A stretch of 64,000 nucleotides of DNA from Eremophila alpestris peregrina (taxonomy: Eukaryota > Chordata > Aves > Passeriformes > Alaudidae), in contig WMCF01000140.1 of NCBI GenBank assembly GCA_009792885.1, positions 2,376-66,375 on the forward strand, in the 5' to 3' direction. The position numbers and the translations under genes were made by a program. Below, in pieces: positions 11,501-23,500 of the stretch. Numbering within the stretch: the stretch's first letter is position 1; every line of letters starts with the position of its first letter. The notes beneath the pieces are model-generated. The model was given only the letters and a program-made list of their open reading frames with translations, had not been told where the DNA came from and did no database searches.

Positions 11501-13864
11501 GTGAAACACATCCATGTTTTCAAAAGAATCCCAAATGCCATGGCTGTTGTCTAGCCAGACTTCTTATCATTTCTAGTGCCAGCAGCAGCAGGACTTTTGT
11601 ACTCAAGGGAACTGGCATTCCAGTGGGATTCCCCAGAGTGATACTGCTACTGAGTACAACAGCAGCCATCCCTCACTTAATAGGTGAGGTTATGGCTGGA
11701 GCCTGGACTGAAAACCACTCAGGAGAAAAGTCTCATACAGCTTCCCTCCTGCCACTTCTGAACTACACAGTAATAAAAGTTACAATTCTCTGCATCACAT
11801 CTTATATTACAAGAAGCTATAAATTAGTGAAGCATAAAATATAATAGAGCCTAATTTTCCTTTTGCATTCTTACATCAAACCTTAAAAACACAAGTCACT
11901 CAAGGGACTAAATTTTAAATTACAATTAAAAATTGCCATTACAATGCTTAAAATCCTTTGGTTACATGAAGTGACAGAATGCATGGCTGTCTGCTTGAAT
12001 GAGTGCCAACTGACTCATGCAAGTGACACCTATAGTTTCATAATGCAGATTAAGCAAAGTGCACACATTTTTGTATCTGAGTATTTCTGAAACTCCAGCC
12101 CTAGTGTTTCTTCTAGTTTAACTGTCATTAGATATTTATATATATACACACACATTTAAATAAAAAGGAAACAGAAAATGGCACTTCATCTAAAAGCAAA
12201 GCTCAAAGCCTAAATGAAATCCCTCATCACTGCAATTTTCTAAACCACAGCCTGCCTCAGCATTCCTCATGGTCTCAGTTCACTTCTGTGTAACACAGCC
12301 CCTTGCCCACTAACAAAACCACCTGCCACAGGGAGTTACTATTTCCAATATCTGCAACTACCCCTGAAATGTCTGTTTTGTTCCCCTCTGAGCTGGCAAG
12401 ATGCAAGCTTCCACAGGATGCTGAATCTCTACGGGTCTTTTAAAATGCATTTGCTTCTGGAAGCAAGCCAGAGCACATTCCATACTGAAAATGAACTATC
12501 AGGAGCAGGTAACATTGCACAACAGTTCTGCACGTTGACCACTCACACCAGACACGACCAGGAGGTGACATTAATTTGGGAAAAGCCAGTATTTAACTTA
12601 CCAGTAGTTACCCCAGGCAAGTAGGATTGGACTTGACTACAATGAAACTGCAGACTTTGGGGAAATCAGTGGAATATTAAAAAACCTCTTTGGGGCTCTT
12701 CATTTTGTTATTGAAGAGAAAAATCTTCTCTCTGGAGGAGTTCTGGATGGAGGGGTGGTTCTCTGGCTGTAATTGCAGCATGCAGACCCTGCAGATCCTC
12801 AAAGTTCCTGCTGCGTTTGTGGTGAGGAATGTCAGCACTGACCTCACTCTGGCTGGGTCACACAGAATGCACACGTGCAGCACAGATGCAGCATGTTTGC
12901 TACAAGAACAGGCTCTGTGCTGCACTGGTGCTGTGGCAGATTTGAAATGTCACCAGACTCCTAAGGTACATCTTGAAAAGGACCTGGACCAACTTTGACT
13001 TTCTGAAAAGAATTTTACCCATTTTGTTACCCCTCAGGTTGAAGTCCAGTGAAACTGATTTGATCAAGAGCTCTGACATCAGCACAGGTGCAGCTGCACT
13101 GGGCCCGAACCTGAGACTGGGCAGGGGCAGGGAGGGGCTTGGGGATCCAAAGGACTGCAAAGAGTGCAGTGCTGTCTTGGATTAACAGATCAGTGGAGCC
13201 AGCAGCCATCAGTGTCCATTACAAGCCACACCCCGTACAGCATTACCAAAGTAATCCTGTAGGATATACACAGGAAAGGCACACAGCAATTACTTTTGTT
13301 TGGGGACCAAAAAATTAGCTTATCCTTGTGTTGGACAAACAGACTTACATTCTGAAAACCTGATGAAGCAGAACAGAGAACATGCTGAGTAAGACACTTC
13401 CACCTTTCCAAAAGGTTCAAGGAGTGCCAAGTTACTCTCAGATGCATTATTGTAAGGATTGCTCTTTCCACCCAGGAGACACAGCAGTTCGAGAGGTTTT
13501 TGAGGAGACTGGCATCAAGTCAGAGTTCAAGTCCATCCTAAGCATCAGGCAGCAACACGAGCACCCCGGAGCCTTCGGGAAGTCGGACATGTACATCATC
13601 TGCCGCATGGAGCCCTCCTCCTTCCACATCAGCCTCTGCCAGCACGAGTGCCTGCGCTGCGAGTGGATGGACCTGCAGGAGCTGGCCAGGACAGAGAACA
13701 CCACACCCATCACCAGCAACGTGGCCAAGCTCTTACTCTACGGGTACCGGGAAGGGTTTGATAGGATTGACATAACCATGAGGGAGTTCCCTGCTGTCTA
13801 CACAGGCCTGTTCTACAAACTCTACCACAGGGAGCTGCCCGAGTCCTACAGGAACTTGACGTGA
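2383..13864 (+). CDS. NUDT6: NUDT6, Nudix hydrolase 6 (five coding exons, complete)
   Basis: NUDT6 is a Nudix-family hydrolase, also known as the FGF2 antisense gene product. Joining 2383-2542, 3445-3648, 7947-8002, 10444-10498 and 13476-13864 gives 864 nt, a 287-residue protein with no internal stop (human about 316). The N-terminus is Arg-rich and amphipathic, compatible with a mitochondrial presequence. Residues 54-122 carry the conserved WLRVPILQS and STLTLWL segments. The Nudix box GX5EX7REUXEEXGU is intact at about residues 150-172 (GGLSNPGEDIGD, then REVFEETGI), split by intron 4, so catalytic activity is expected. The gene starts head-to-head with SPATA5, and its last two exons lie antisense within the FGF2 3' UTR. 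Intron 1 must use a GC donor to keep frame. Identification is very secure; exact 5' and 3' UTR ends are not known. Confidence 0.96.
2541..2548 (+). other. NUDT6: Inferred GC-AG splice donor of NUDT6 intron 1
   Basis: The sequence around 2543 reads GGG|GCAAGTG: a GC dinucleotide followed by the AAGT that typifies GC-AG introns. Exon 1 ending at 2542 plus exon 2 starting at 3445 rebuilds a Glu codon and gives exactly the human residue count between the conserved AAF and QW motifs. The only nearby GT (2547-2548) shifts frame into a stop with the 3445 acceptor. Confidence 0.75.
2711..3185 (-). mobile_element. CR1-type LINE fragment in NUDT6 intron 1
   Basis: The plus-strand text beginning GTAGAATAATTAGGGTTGG, followed by GGAAGGGACC and later TCCAAAGAAGGAGACTCCAC and CCCAGAACTGGACACAGCGC, is typical of the reverse complement of an avian CR1 3' region. 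The element is 5'-truncated and diverged, with the 3' end at the low coordinate. It fills about half of the 902-bp intron. No intact reverse transcriptase is present. Confidence 0.9.
3445..3648 (+). CDS. NUDT6: NUDT6 coding exon 2
   Basis: Preceded by a pyrimidine tract and TTGCAG, and ending at GTTGCAG|GTGAGT, a near-consensus donor, in phase 1. It encodes the conserved block from SVSQWRDEGR through THQLGVAG, which matches human NUDT6 residue for residue over long stretches (WLRVPILQS, FHHAE, STLTLWL, EGPSRLPG). Confidence 0.96.
3649..7946 (+). other. NUDT6 intron 2 (no gene recognised)
   Basis: A 4.3-kb intron with GT...AG ends. I see no coding exon or recognisable repeat family. A 40-nt purine-rich stretch lies at 5601-5640 (only two pyrimidines). 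The remainder is AT-leaning unique-looking sequence. Confidence 0.8.
7947..8002 (+). CDS. NUDT6: NUDT6 coding exon 3
   Basis: A 56-nt exon bounded by CACCAG and AAG|GTATGT, encoding the end of GAVLDESTGK and VLVVQDRNK, closely matching human AVFDESTRKILVVQDRNK. It starts with two bases completing Gly122 and ends in phase 0. Confidence 0.95.
9900..9905 (-). terminator. FGF2: Candidate distal FGF2 poly(A) signal
   Basis: TTTATT on the plus strand is AATAAA on the minus strand. About 20-35 nt further along the minus strand is a GU-rich stretch (TTGGTGTCGTT), as expected of a cleavage/polyadenylation site. It lies 4.4 kb past the FGF2 stop, comparable to the several-kb 3' UTR of mammalian FGF2. 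Not proven without transcript ends. Confidence 0.6.
9913..9918 (+). terminator. Plus-strand AATAAA facing the FGF2 poly(A) signal
   Basis: AATAAA on the plus strand, seven bases from the opposing signal, inside NUDT6 intron 3. Used on NUDT6 pre-mRNA it would give a truncated transcript lacking the Nudix box. It may simply be part of the near-palindromic element. Confidence 0.3.
10444..10498 (+). CDS. NUDT6: NUDT6 coding exon 4 (first half of Nudix box)
   Basis: A 55-nt exon between CAATGCAG and GACATTG|GTAAGT, encoding TVNAWKFPGG then LSNPGEDIG. This supplies the Gly and first Glu of the Nudix signature. It ends in phase 1. Confidence 0.96.
10499..13475 (+). other. NUDT6 intron 4
   Basis: A 3.0-kb intron with no coding content recognised, lying wholly within the putative antisense FGF2 3' UTR. 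An AT-dinucleotide-rich stretch with a short TATA/CACA run is at 12130-12160. Confidence 0.75.
13476..13864 (+). CDS. NUDT6: NUDT6 coding exon 5 (rest of Nudix box and C-terminus)
   Basis: Begins after TTTCCACCCAG and runs to TGA at 13862-13864. It encodes DTAVREVFEETGIKSEF, then the conserved SIRQQHEHPGAFGKSDMYII block and the C-terminus ending ELPESYRNLT. All catalytic Glu residues of the Nudix helix are present. Codons are GC-rich at third positions relative to the intronic surroundings. Confidence 0.97.
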
Positions 13865-14076
13865 TAGCAATGCATTTCACATTTCCTTAGAGTAATAATT
13901 TAGAGTTATTATTGCAGTGTTGCATATGACAGTTATCCATGGACTTAATTTTAGGTAATTAGTAGAATGTAATCATTCTCTAATAAGCTAAGATATAAAT
14001 TATTTTAAAAGGTAATTATTGTTGTGAGTGTGCATCAGATTTGTTCTCCTCTACTCTGTAAAGCAAGCATAAGGTA

Positions 14077-14082
14077 AATAAA
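14077..14082 (+). terminator. NUDT6: Candidate NUDT6 poly(A) signal
   Basis: AATAAA 213 nt downstream of the NUDT6 stop. Cleavage shortly after would end NUDT6 about 250 nt short of the FGF2 stop codon, so the mature mRNAs would overlap in the FGF2 3' UTR but not in the FGF2 coding exon. Confidence 0.6.
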
Positions 14083-14347
14083 ATACATAGGTACCTAGAA
14101 GAAAACAGAAGTGTTACTGATCCTGAAAATATATTCTGCAAGTCATCTTACCTCCACACACACTGGCACAATAGGTTTAAAGAGCAATATAAGGACAGTA
14201 TGAAACATTCATGGTTTAATCTGGTATCTGCAAAAGCAGTTATAATATCAGCAAATAATTGCTTCTGTTTGGCTGCTTTGGAGAGGAGTAGGAAAGGCGA
14301 CATCTTTAGTGCTGTGTGGCACTGGTGCTCAGAATCTGCCAGGGAAA

Positions 14348-14533
14348 TCAGCTTTTAGCAGACATGGGAAGGAAAAGGATAGCTTTCTGTCCAGGTCCAG
14401 TTTTTGGTCCAGGTTTGTACTGTCCAGTTCTTTTGAGTGCCACGTACCAATCCGAGTATTTCCGTGACCGGTAAGTGTTATAGTTATTGGATTCCAAACG
14501 CTCAAAAAAGAAACATTCTTCTGTTGCGTATTT
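14348..14533 (-). CDS. FGF2: FGF2 coding exon 3
   Basis: Acceptor CTTTTAG|AAATAC on the minus strand, stop TGA at 14350-14348, 61 residues (95-155). It carries the receptor/heparin-binding region and the C-terminal LFLPMSAKS. Codon 96 reads TAC (Tyr) where mammals have Cys. Upstream is a strong pyrimidine tract (TTTCTCTTCTCTTTTAG). Confidence 0.98.
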   Translation of the reverse strand, partial: KYATEECFFFERLESNNYNTYRSRKYSDWYVALKRTGQYKPGPKTGPGQKAILFLPMSAKS

Positions 14534-17500
14534 CTAAAAGAGAGAAGAGAAAGCATTACTGGTGTAGCACCACAAATCCATTCTTCACATTCAGGGGCCT
14601 AACTTAGCAAGAATGTGAGCAGTACTTTTGATTTCAAGAAACAGAGATTAACTGTTTCATGATTGAAGAAAGAGACTTATTGTGAAAATATTTTTAAAAG
14701 CACCTACAAGAGGAGGTTTTTACCTATGGTTCATTTATTGTCTGTAATACTGATCAAACAGCTTTTCATTTGCTTTTACTGTGTAATTCTTTGTTCTGAT
14801 CAGAAAATGTGATTGAAGCCTTTAAGAACAAAAACTTTAAGCAGAGCGTAGACAATTCAGTACAATTGCCCAAGCTGGAAATTCAAGCAGAGGCACAAGA
14901 AAAAAGGGTGAAAAAAGGAAAGTCCTTATTTCTCTCCAAAGCATACGTGACATCAGTGCTTTCCTACAGTACGTTGTCAATGTAAACATTTTGACATAAA
15001 CCCCATCATTTAGGTGACAAATGACAGCTCAGGCTGCATGAACTATGCATTCCTTAATATCTGCCAGAGGTGACATTTCAGGAGCTGGACTGCTGTCCAG
15101 CAAGAGCGGGATGCCAGCCACTGCAGTGTCAACCTCAGCACCTGGCAAAGCCCTGGATATCTGTGGATTTTCCTTTCAAATACATTTCAGTCCAGGCTGC
15201 ATCCAGAGTAGAAGCTTTCACAGCACCTCATGAAACATGTGAACTCTGCTCAAACTAAATGCAGGTTATTCTCACAAACATTCTTTGAGCACAGTTTGAA
15301 CCCATAACATCAAAAGACAAGAATGTCCCTTGGAGTAAAGTCCCTGAAGTCTGACAAAACCTGGCTGATCACAGTGAAACCACGTAAGCACGACTGAATG
15401 AACAGGTCATATCTTTAAATAACAAATTACTTATCATAAAATACAAGTTAGTCAAAATTCTTCCTTTCATGGGAAGTTTGGGAAATTTCTTCATTAAATG
15501 AAACACTCACATTTCATTCCATAAAGTGAAAGTATTTCATTCTTGTAATTAAACTGGAAAGCCCAAATGAGCCATATCAGATGGGAAACGTTTCCATTTT
15601 TTAATCAAAGATCTGATAGAACAGATGCATGGAAATGTATTTTCAGTTACAAGAGCATTTTCCAAGGGGAGGTTCTGACTGTCTGCATTCACAACCAGCC
15701 ATTTCTTCCAGTGCTAGAGATCACCTCTCCCCCACAGCTGAGTCTGTTAGTAAAGAGCATGAAAATGCTCAAATTAAAAGCTGCATCATCCAGATTTCCA
15801 GACAAGAACGTGACCCACTGCACCCCCACGCAGATCACCAGGGTGAGCAGTTGTCCATGGGCTGTGCAATAAATCATCCTGCAAAGCCCAGCTCAGAACA
15901 AACCCTGCAGCATGTCTCAACAAGTAATTACAAAAACATTAAACAAGATGAAAAACAGGCCTGAATAAGAATTTGCAAACATATTGCCGAAAACGCTAAT
16001 TTATTTGTAAAACAAGAACACTACACAAATTGATTGTGGACACTGAAAATAATTTAAAAACCCCAGACATTAAAAAGGACAGAGTAGTACTTGAGTGACT
16101 GATGAATTAGAGGACTAAATTATGTGTTTAGAAATTAAAGTTCCATAATGTTTTAAAAGAAATTTCAGCAGTGTTTGACCATGTGCAATGCACCACAGAC
16201 ATTTCCACCGCACGCTCTTTGCGAGCTCTCGTGAAACACAGCCCTGCTTTCAATGAACAAAGGCGCTGGCAATTAGAAACAGTTTCCTCAGTGTGTTTAG
16301 AGGCAGAAAATGGTAAAGGCACAGCCAGCCACAGACTGCTGGAAGTCACAGCTCAGAAATCCTCACGGAAAAACATTGCCAGTGCTACAGAAAACAGCCA
16401 TGAAATTGCAGCAGCGTTTGTTAGGCTGGTTGGAGAAAAAAGTCTTAAAAGAGTAGAGAGTTTCCACCTATGAATAACAACAATGTTGCGTGCAGCAAAC
16501 ACGACTGAAGTAATACCCATTTCCAGAAACAACACCAAAGAAAAAGAGTTTTACAAGCTCAAGTGAGAAGCACAGAGTGACCCAACTTTACATATTCTGA
16601 GAGAGTAATTCCGAGTGACTGGGTGATACTTTCTGAGCATTTCGCCTCACAGGAACTGAGTGACTGCCGCAAGGGAAGCGTGTGCTACAACCAAACCCAC
16701 CATGCAGCAGCAGGTCAGAAATCCCAAATATAAACACAGCCCTGTGTTTGTGTTTGTCACTTAACCAATGGTGCTAAACATCCTATTCTGACCATTCCCC
16801 GTCGCTCAGGGTACAGAGTGCGATTGGAATGGGAAGCCGAATGCCACCGCACCAGCACCACAGGAAATTCCCAATTATCCCTAACTCAAGAATAGCACAG
16901 TGGACAACTCCTCACATTTTCTTCAACTGAGCTGTCACACAATATCCGAGTAACTTGAAGCAGGTTCTTTAACTGCATTCCCGAGGCCACACAAAACTCC
17001 CTGGAGCCAGAACTGAGGAGTGCCCTGGGAAGCCCTGCTCCTGTAAAACTACTTTCAGTCTCATGTCATGGAGGCAGAGGAGAGGAAGCAGAAATAATTT
17101 CTGCAGCCCCTGGCATGGGTGTTTCATTGGCTGCAGTTCAGCCAGGGTTAGGAATGCACATTGTTAACCCCAGCCACGGAGTGGACTTGCACGGAGGCTG
17201 AATGGGGCTGTGTGAATACACAAAGCACCAGGGACTATTGCAAACGAAAATTCTGGCAGGGTGGATGCCCTGCAGTGGTGCTTCACCAGGCACTGAAGGA
17301 TATAAATGTGGATGAGGGATTTACAGTGTCTAAGTCTCGTAAGCAAAATGAATGTAACTGCAGCTTTTAAAGCAAAATTTATCATTTGGCTCTGAGAGAC
17401 ATTAATTCTCCGAGTCTGTTGCACAATGGCTTTAAAACACAGTTAAAAATTCAGCTGATACCAATAAAATACACAAGAGTTTGAACTGAAACTAGTCTCA

Positions 17501-20500
17501 CTAGAGAGCAGCTTAATTTACCCCCATTTATATAACTTTTAAAATTTTATCATTACATTTTCAAAAATATTTTTCTTGCCAGTTTTCTAGTTAGGAAGTA
17601 GAAGTGCCCAAAAAAACCCTTGATTCTCTACAAAAAGGAAAATGATAAAATAATTTATACAGATTAGTACCATGAAAGTAATTTTTGTAAAAGAAATTTG
17701 CTTTAGTTTCCACTTCAAAGGTCTTATAAAATCGTTCTATGTGAAAGTAAGTGAAAGAGGAAAAAATTGCTCCTGAGGGTAAAAAGGCAGCCACTTTATT
17801 CTTCATTTGTTTTCATAATTTCCTGATCACTGTGATTTTTCTCTATCAGACAAGCCATTCCTGTTAAATTTTGCAGCTCCTAGGTAGGGCAGAAATACCC
17901 AACTCCTCCTAATTTCTATTTCAAGTAGTTGACAGAAGCAGTACAGAGCTCATTTCTCCTGATAAATCCCACACCGAGCAGCTGAGTAAATCCTGAAGGA
18001 AGAAAGGCTACTCCCCACGGAGCAAGGGCAGGACACAGCACCACAGAGAGGTCAGGAAAGTGCAGCTTACCAAGGCCAGCAATCTGCCATCCTCCTTCAT
18101 GGCCAGGAAGCGATTGGCACTGACACCTTTGATGGACACCACTCCTCGTTCCTCTGCCTGAAGCTGAAGCTTGACTGCAAACAAACGAAAAAAAAAAAAA
18201 AAGACAAAAGGTTTCACAGCCATCGTGGGATTGCAGGATTTGACAGTCACTGCTTCAAACCCTCCACCACAGAAAGCTTCAGCTTGCAATGAAAAGAGTA
18301 AATCTTCAACCTTTGACTTTCTGATCCCATTTTTACAAAGAAAGTAGCTTCTCTCAAATTCGCAAGAGCAAGATCAAATTATTCCATCTTCATTTTGCAT
18401 AAAGGCATCTTAAAACACATGAAAATTTTTAAAAGGCAACTTAAGACATGATCATGGAAATTTTTCATGGCAGTTTTTCCAGAGGTATCTCTCAATGTTT
18501 GCAGAACGGCATCAGACACTGAACGCGCACAGCTCTGTACAGGCCGACTGTCAGCAACTCTAACTGAGACTGTTCAGGTCTGTATCAGTCCCTAAGGGTT
18601 CTGGCAGTTCCCAACAGAAAAATATCCTTCAGTTTACCTCATCCCTCCAACAAGTGGGTGGAACAAACAAACAGAACTGCAGCAGTAGGTGAAGGCAGCA
18701 AAGGCACAAGAAACAGTGTTATACAAAGCAGGAACACGTTTTGCATCAATTAAAAGTAAGATTTCATAGAAATGAAAACCTATAAGGTCCTAACACACAG
18801 CTTTTAGCTCCTACCTGTGAGTTATTAACACAAAGCCTTAATTGATTTCTGTAGCCATAAATCAAACCCAGTAGTTTGGATGAACACATGAAAGCTTCCC
18901 TTTTGCCTGCCTTTGCCTGTTGTGTACAGCAGATGCTTTACTCCGTTTGGAGATGCAGTTTTAAATAGCCTGAGCTTTGCAGCCATCAGAATAAATGCCT
19001 GAAGGGACTGTAAATTTTAGAGAAGGAGCATCTCTTGAGATTCAGAGAGGTTATTGCTTATTTGGCTTTTTTCTGAAGGGAAAAAAGACAGCACTGAAGA
19101 AACCAACCGAAACTCCAACAGCAGGAATACAGGGAACATGAAACTGTTGGGATAATTGCTGCAAACCCTTTTCCAGGGTAAAAGTAAAAAGTCAGTCACA
19201 ATTTCATCTCAGAATCGAGTATCCAAAATAGAGCGCTCCCAAGTCATGAGGCCAAAATCAGACTTGTGAACAGCTCCAAACACTTCGGTGTAACTCCTTT
19301 GCCTCTGGGGAAACAAGAACGTGGAGAAGTGCTCTGGGCAGGGACTGTGGGAAGTGGACTTTTGAGATGTGCCCAAGCACACAGCTTTCACCACACGCTT
19401 AACAAGAAACAGCTGTAGAACAGCTGAAAATTAATATTCATTACTGCAGTACCGACTTATTATGCTTCGTGACTTTCTCCAGGCAAAAACGCACACAAAA
19501 TCCTACAGCATCACACCGGGCCAGAAGTTCAAATTCTGTAAAAATAAACTTCTGCTAAAGGTTTGTAAGTCCTGTAAAAATTTGTACAGTTTGGAGAAGC
19601 TTGTGAAAAGGAAAAGAAAAAAAAAAAAGCTCCAGGGTATTCCTGCAGAGTTTGGAAAGAGCTGCAATACTGAAAGCCCCAAAAGGAAAATCAGCTTCAC
19701 TGGATTTTCCTCTCCAACTCCAAAAACACGTGAACAAACAGAGCCAGAACAGTACAGTGAGTTTTTCAGTGTTATTTTACAGCTTTATTAATGCAGTGAG
19801 TATTTGCCACAGGGTTACACTGAACTGGAGATGCCAAGGTACAACACCGCCTCGCTGATCAAATGCATTTTGACCACGATTGTCACCAGAAGCGACAATT
19901 TTAGGTTTAGCTCACTGCAACTAAATTGGTTGTAAGAGAAATGTATCACTTGACACCAATGATCTGCATCTTTTGCAGCTTTTGGTCACCAGAAGCAACA
20001 GTGCAGACTCCATTCATCATTTCACATCTACTCCCAATACTAGTTTTCAGCATACCTGAACCTCAAAACCCCATCCATCAAAGTCAAATAATTAAGACAT
20101 TTGTAGCTCCAAAAAAGTAGCAGATTGTTGTGAAAGAGCTCGTTAACCAAGGGTAAAAAGGCCCTGTTTTCCCAGATATTCTGGCACTCCTTTGAGGGCC
20201 CCTCTAGCACGGCAGTGCGTTATTTCCCTGTTCCCATTCATGCCCTGCAATCCATGAGGAACGCCAAGCACAAGGCTCTGCTCGATGCCTGCTGGTGTTG
20301 TGAGAACAAAGCTCACCTGCTGAACAAACTGGGAATAAGTCATCACAGAGTTATTAAATAAAACAATACACCCAACTCAAAGGACCCAGGAAATTTACAG
20401 CTCCTATTAAAGACTTTCTTTTCTATCATAATGGGCTTAATAGAATCGCTGCTGAGTAAGAAGGAATGAATTGCAGGACATGCACTTTCACACCAGTGGA

Positions 20501-23500
20501 GAAACTGAGTGATGTAGCTCGAGTGAACCTCCAGTGCCTTCCAGTTGTAGAAAAATGGATAGAGAAGGAATGGTTTTCCCAACAATACACAGAGGTTCTG
20601 TAAGAGCTTCATATTCACTGATGTTCTGGCTGAAAAACACCACAAGCTATAGAGTCCAACCCGAATTTCCACTGAAACCAGTACAATGTGTAAAGGAAGC
20701 AGGGCCACACTGCAGCAGGCACTGAGATGTTCTTTTACAGCGTCTGTGGCCAGGACAGATGTACAAGCTGCAGGTTAAACTAAACAGTGCATTTAAGAGA
20801 GTTACAAATGGGCATTTATTTCACAACTTGGAGAGACTTTTCTAAGAATATGGAAGTTGAAAAGTGGTATTTAATAGCATTGTGGTTGTCAAGGTTTCAG
20901 ATTTCTATTAAAATATGGGTCTTCCTCATTTTCTTAAAAATTACCTCAAAAAATTATTTCCAAGGCAATTTTGCACAGTCCAGTGCAGAAAATAATTTTA
21001 AGGACAAGTATCTAGACAGGAAAGCTGTTAGCAAATACAAAGAACAGAGAAAACATGAACTTTTTCCAAAAGTACTTTTACTGTCCTGAGCACTAGAACT
21101 GGGAAATCACACGTACAATGCAAACTCTCAGGTCCTTTTGCAGTTCTAATAAACCAAAGCTTTAGAGTGGCCCAGACCCAGGAACTGCACAACTTGAACG
21201 GTCCCAAATGGTTTCATTGCCCAGCATCATAAAGGGTTTGGCCAAAAATCTCCGTCAAAATCAGTTCATTTCAAAGGCAAAACCTACCAACTTAACACTT
21301 CAGAAAAACAGAGCTGCACATTCTGGAAGTTGCTCACTGTGGAGCTGGTACTACTTTTTGACTCCCAGTGGGAATCTTTTGGCAATCCCTTCGCCTGGGG
21401 CAATCCCTGTGAGCAAAGCCACGTGCTGGTATTTCACTGACAGCAGCTGCACTGGCTAAGAGATTCTGGGGCAGGAGAATGCCACAGGATTAGTAAGGAA
21501 AAGGGAAAATAAAGGTCACAGGGAGGAGAGAAAGGGACAGAAATATATTAGGAATAAAATAAAAGGCAAACAAGGAGCAAAGAACAGTGAAGACAGTGCA
21601 GCGTAAGGGAAGTACAGGAGGGTGCTGTACTGGAGCATGAGGCAAACTCACACATCCTAAGAAGGTGGAATTTGAGGATGTATTAGCCAGAGATTAATAA
21701 AACCCCCATTTTCCTACTCCTCCACAAGGAAATGGGAACTCTAACCACTGTATCAGAGAAACCCTGAAGTAAAAACCAACTCTGAACTTGTGGCTTTGGA
21801 TGCATTTACACAGCAAATAAAGGTTTGATCACAGCCTCAGCTGTATTTTCACTGTAAGCCTTGTAGCAAACACCCTACAGACCTCAGTGCAGACTAAAGC
21901 TACAAGTACCAGCCCCAGTGTCAGGATCACACAGAACTCGGGTCAGAAGGACTCTCTCTAGTCCAGCCTCCTGCTCAAGAGCCTCCATCACTTCACAGTG
22001 AGAACCCTGCCTGCCACACTGCAGCTGAGGGAGCAGCTCACTGCCCGGGAAGAGAGGACAAATTGGATACTATTTCAGCCCGTTTTCACTAACATACAGC
22101 TGCTTTACTGGAACAGAAAGCACAACACCTCTAACTCAGTTTACGAGAAGGGAGAGATTCTGTACCCCCCAAAAGCCCCAGGCTGCACGTCTCTGGATCA
22201 ATGGCTAGTGTTACTACAGTCTGCTGTGGAAAAGCTCAGCCCCAGCCAAAGGCTCAGGGCCCATCTCCAACATATTTGCAGAGGCCCTGCAAGGAAAACC
22301 CTTCCACGAGGCCCCCGAGTGACAGTGTGGTGAAGCTGCTGCGCCAGCCCCCACTACCCATCCTCCTGCACCTCCGTGCCCACAGGAAAGCACAAAGCAG
22401 CTATTCTGCAGTCTCACTGCAGAGGTGGGTCAGCTCCAGAGGGAATGAGCATCAGAAATGCAAGGAAGTTCACAAAAAAACAGAGGGGAAAAGTAAAACT
22501 CAACAACGTTTCGCTAAATGCAACACCCTACAGCCGAATTCCCACTGCACCATCCTCTGGGGCTGGAGCTGGCCATTCTTTCATGCTTGGGGGCAACATC
22601 CATTCCCAGCCAGGTGTCCAAGCAAAACACAAGGAGGACGTGCTTGCTCCACACCTAACACGACAAACCCTCCCAAACCCAGGGCTGGTTCAAAGCTACA
22701 CGTGCATTTACAAACACCCATCTATTAACACCCCCCTTCTGGCATTTCCTGCCTGCTGGATCAGATCCAAACCCCAGCCTGGTGATGCCTAGTGTAACTT
22801 TCTCTAGGAATTACAAATATCTTGGTGTCCCTCTGTCCCACACCAGTCTCTGACAGTTTCTGGTATCCCTCTCTCAAAGGCACGATTAGCAATGTAACAT
22901 CTTCTGCTGTTTGATAAGCGCCGACGCACGAGGCATCCCCAAGTCCTCAGACCGTGAACAAGAGAGCAACTCCTTGCTCATTTTCATTTGCTCATGGTAA
23001 AACTGAGCCACTGCCAGAGTCCCTGATGCACACACTGCCCAAAACCTGGAACACATCTGAGGTGGGGAGAGGAGAAACAACCGGCAAACCTTAGCAGGAG
23101 AGGTGGGCTGCTAATGAACCAAACCATCAGAATTGCAACAAAAACAATCAAGCCAATGGAGTGTCACAGCGAGAAACAGTGAGTCACGCTCCCATACAAA
23201 GGCACATTTCTTTGCTTTTGCATGACAACATTCTAAGTGTATCTTTTTCCTTTTTGCCAGCCAGAGGCATAAAACCACTCACAGACAGACCCAAGGTCTC
23301 CAAAATGTAAACATCTACAACAAAAATACACACTCCTGAAACACAAACACTTCAGGAAGTTCCGGTTACACTTAAGAGTAAACCAAGGCTTAAAGCAGAA
23401 CAGTAACTTGTGTAACTGTTTAAGCATCCACCCACTATCCTAATCAACCACATTAACATGGACATTCACAGATTTTAGAAGTTGTACAGATACTGAATAC

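Larger units (their letters stand above)
9880..14347 (-). other. FGF2: Putative FGF2 3' UTR, antisense to NUDT6 exons 4-5
   Basis: The region from the FGF2 stop codon (14348) to the candidate AATAAA at 9900 is contiguous non-coding DNA on the FGF2 strand and is AU-rich (for example around 12120-12175). If the distal site is used, the mature FGF2 mRNA contains the full complement of NUDT6 exons 4 and 5, so the two mature mRNAs could pair over 444 nt of NUDT6 coding sequence plus its 3' UTR. The long, antisense-overlapped FGF2 3' UTR is established in vertebrates; its end point here is inferred. A minus-strand ATTAAA (14216-14221) could define a short form. Confidence 0.6.

Noticed and set aside
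13382..13475. An upstream ATG extending the NUDT6 exon 5 frame by 31 codons
   Set aside because: The extension is intronic: a good acceptor (CCACCCAG) sits at 13475 and the conserved protein continues from exon 4 at that point.
14329..14556. 75-codon minus-strand frame over FGF2 exon 3
   Set aside because: It is a different frame from the true FGF2 exon; the correct frame enters through the splice acceptor without an ATG.
22201..22792. Two overlapping open frames of 138-175 codons in FGF2 intron 1
   Set aside because: Composition is a mix of low-complexity and unremarkable residues, the two frames overlap each other, and no family or splice support is visible.
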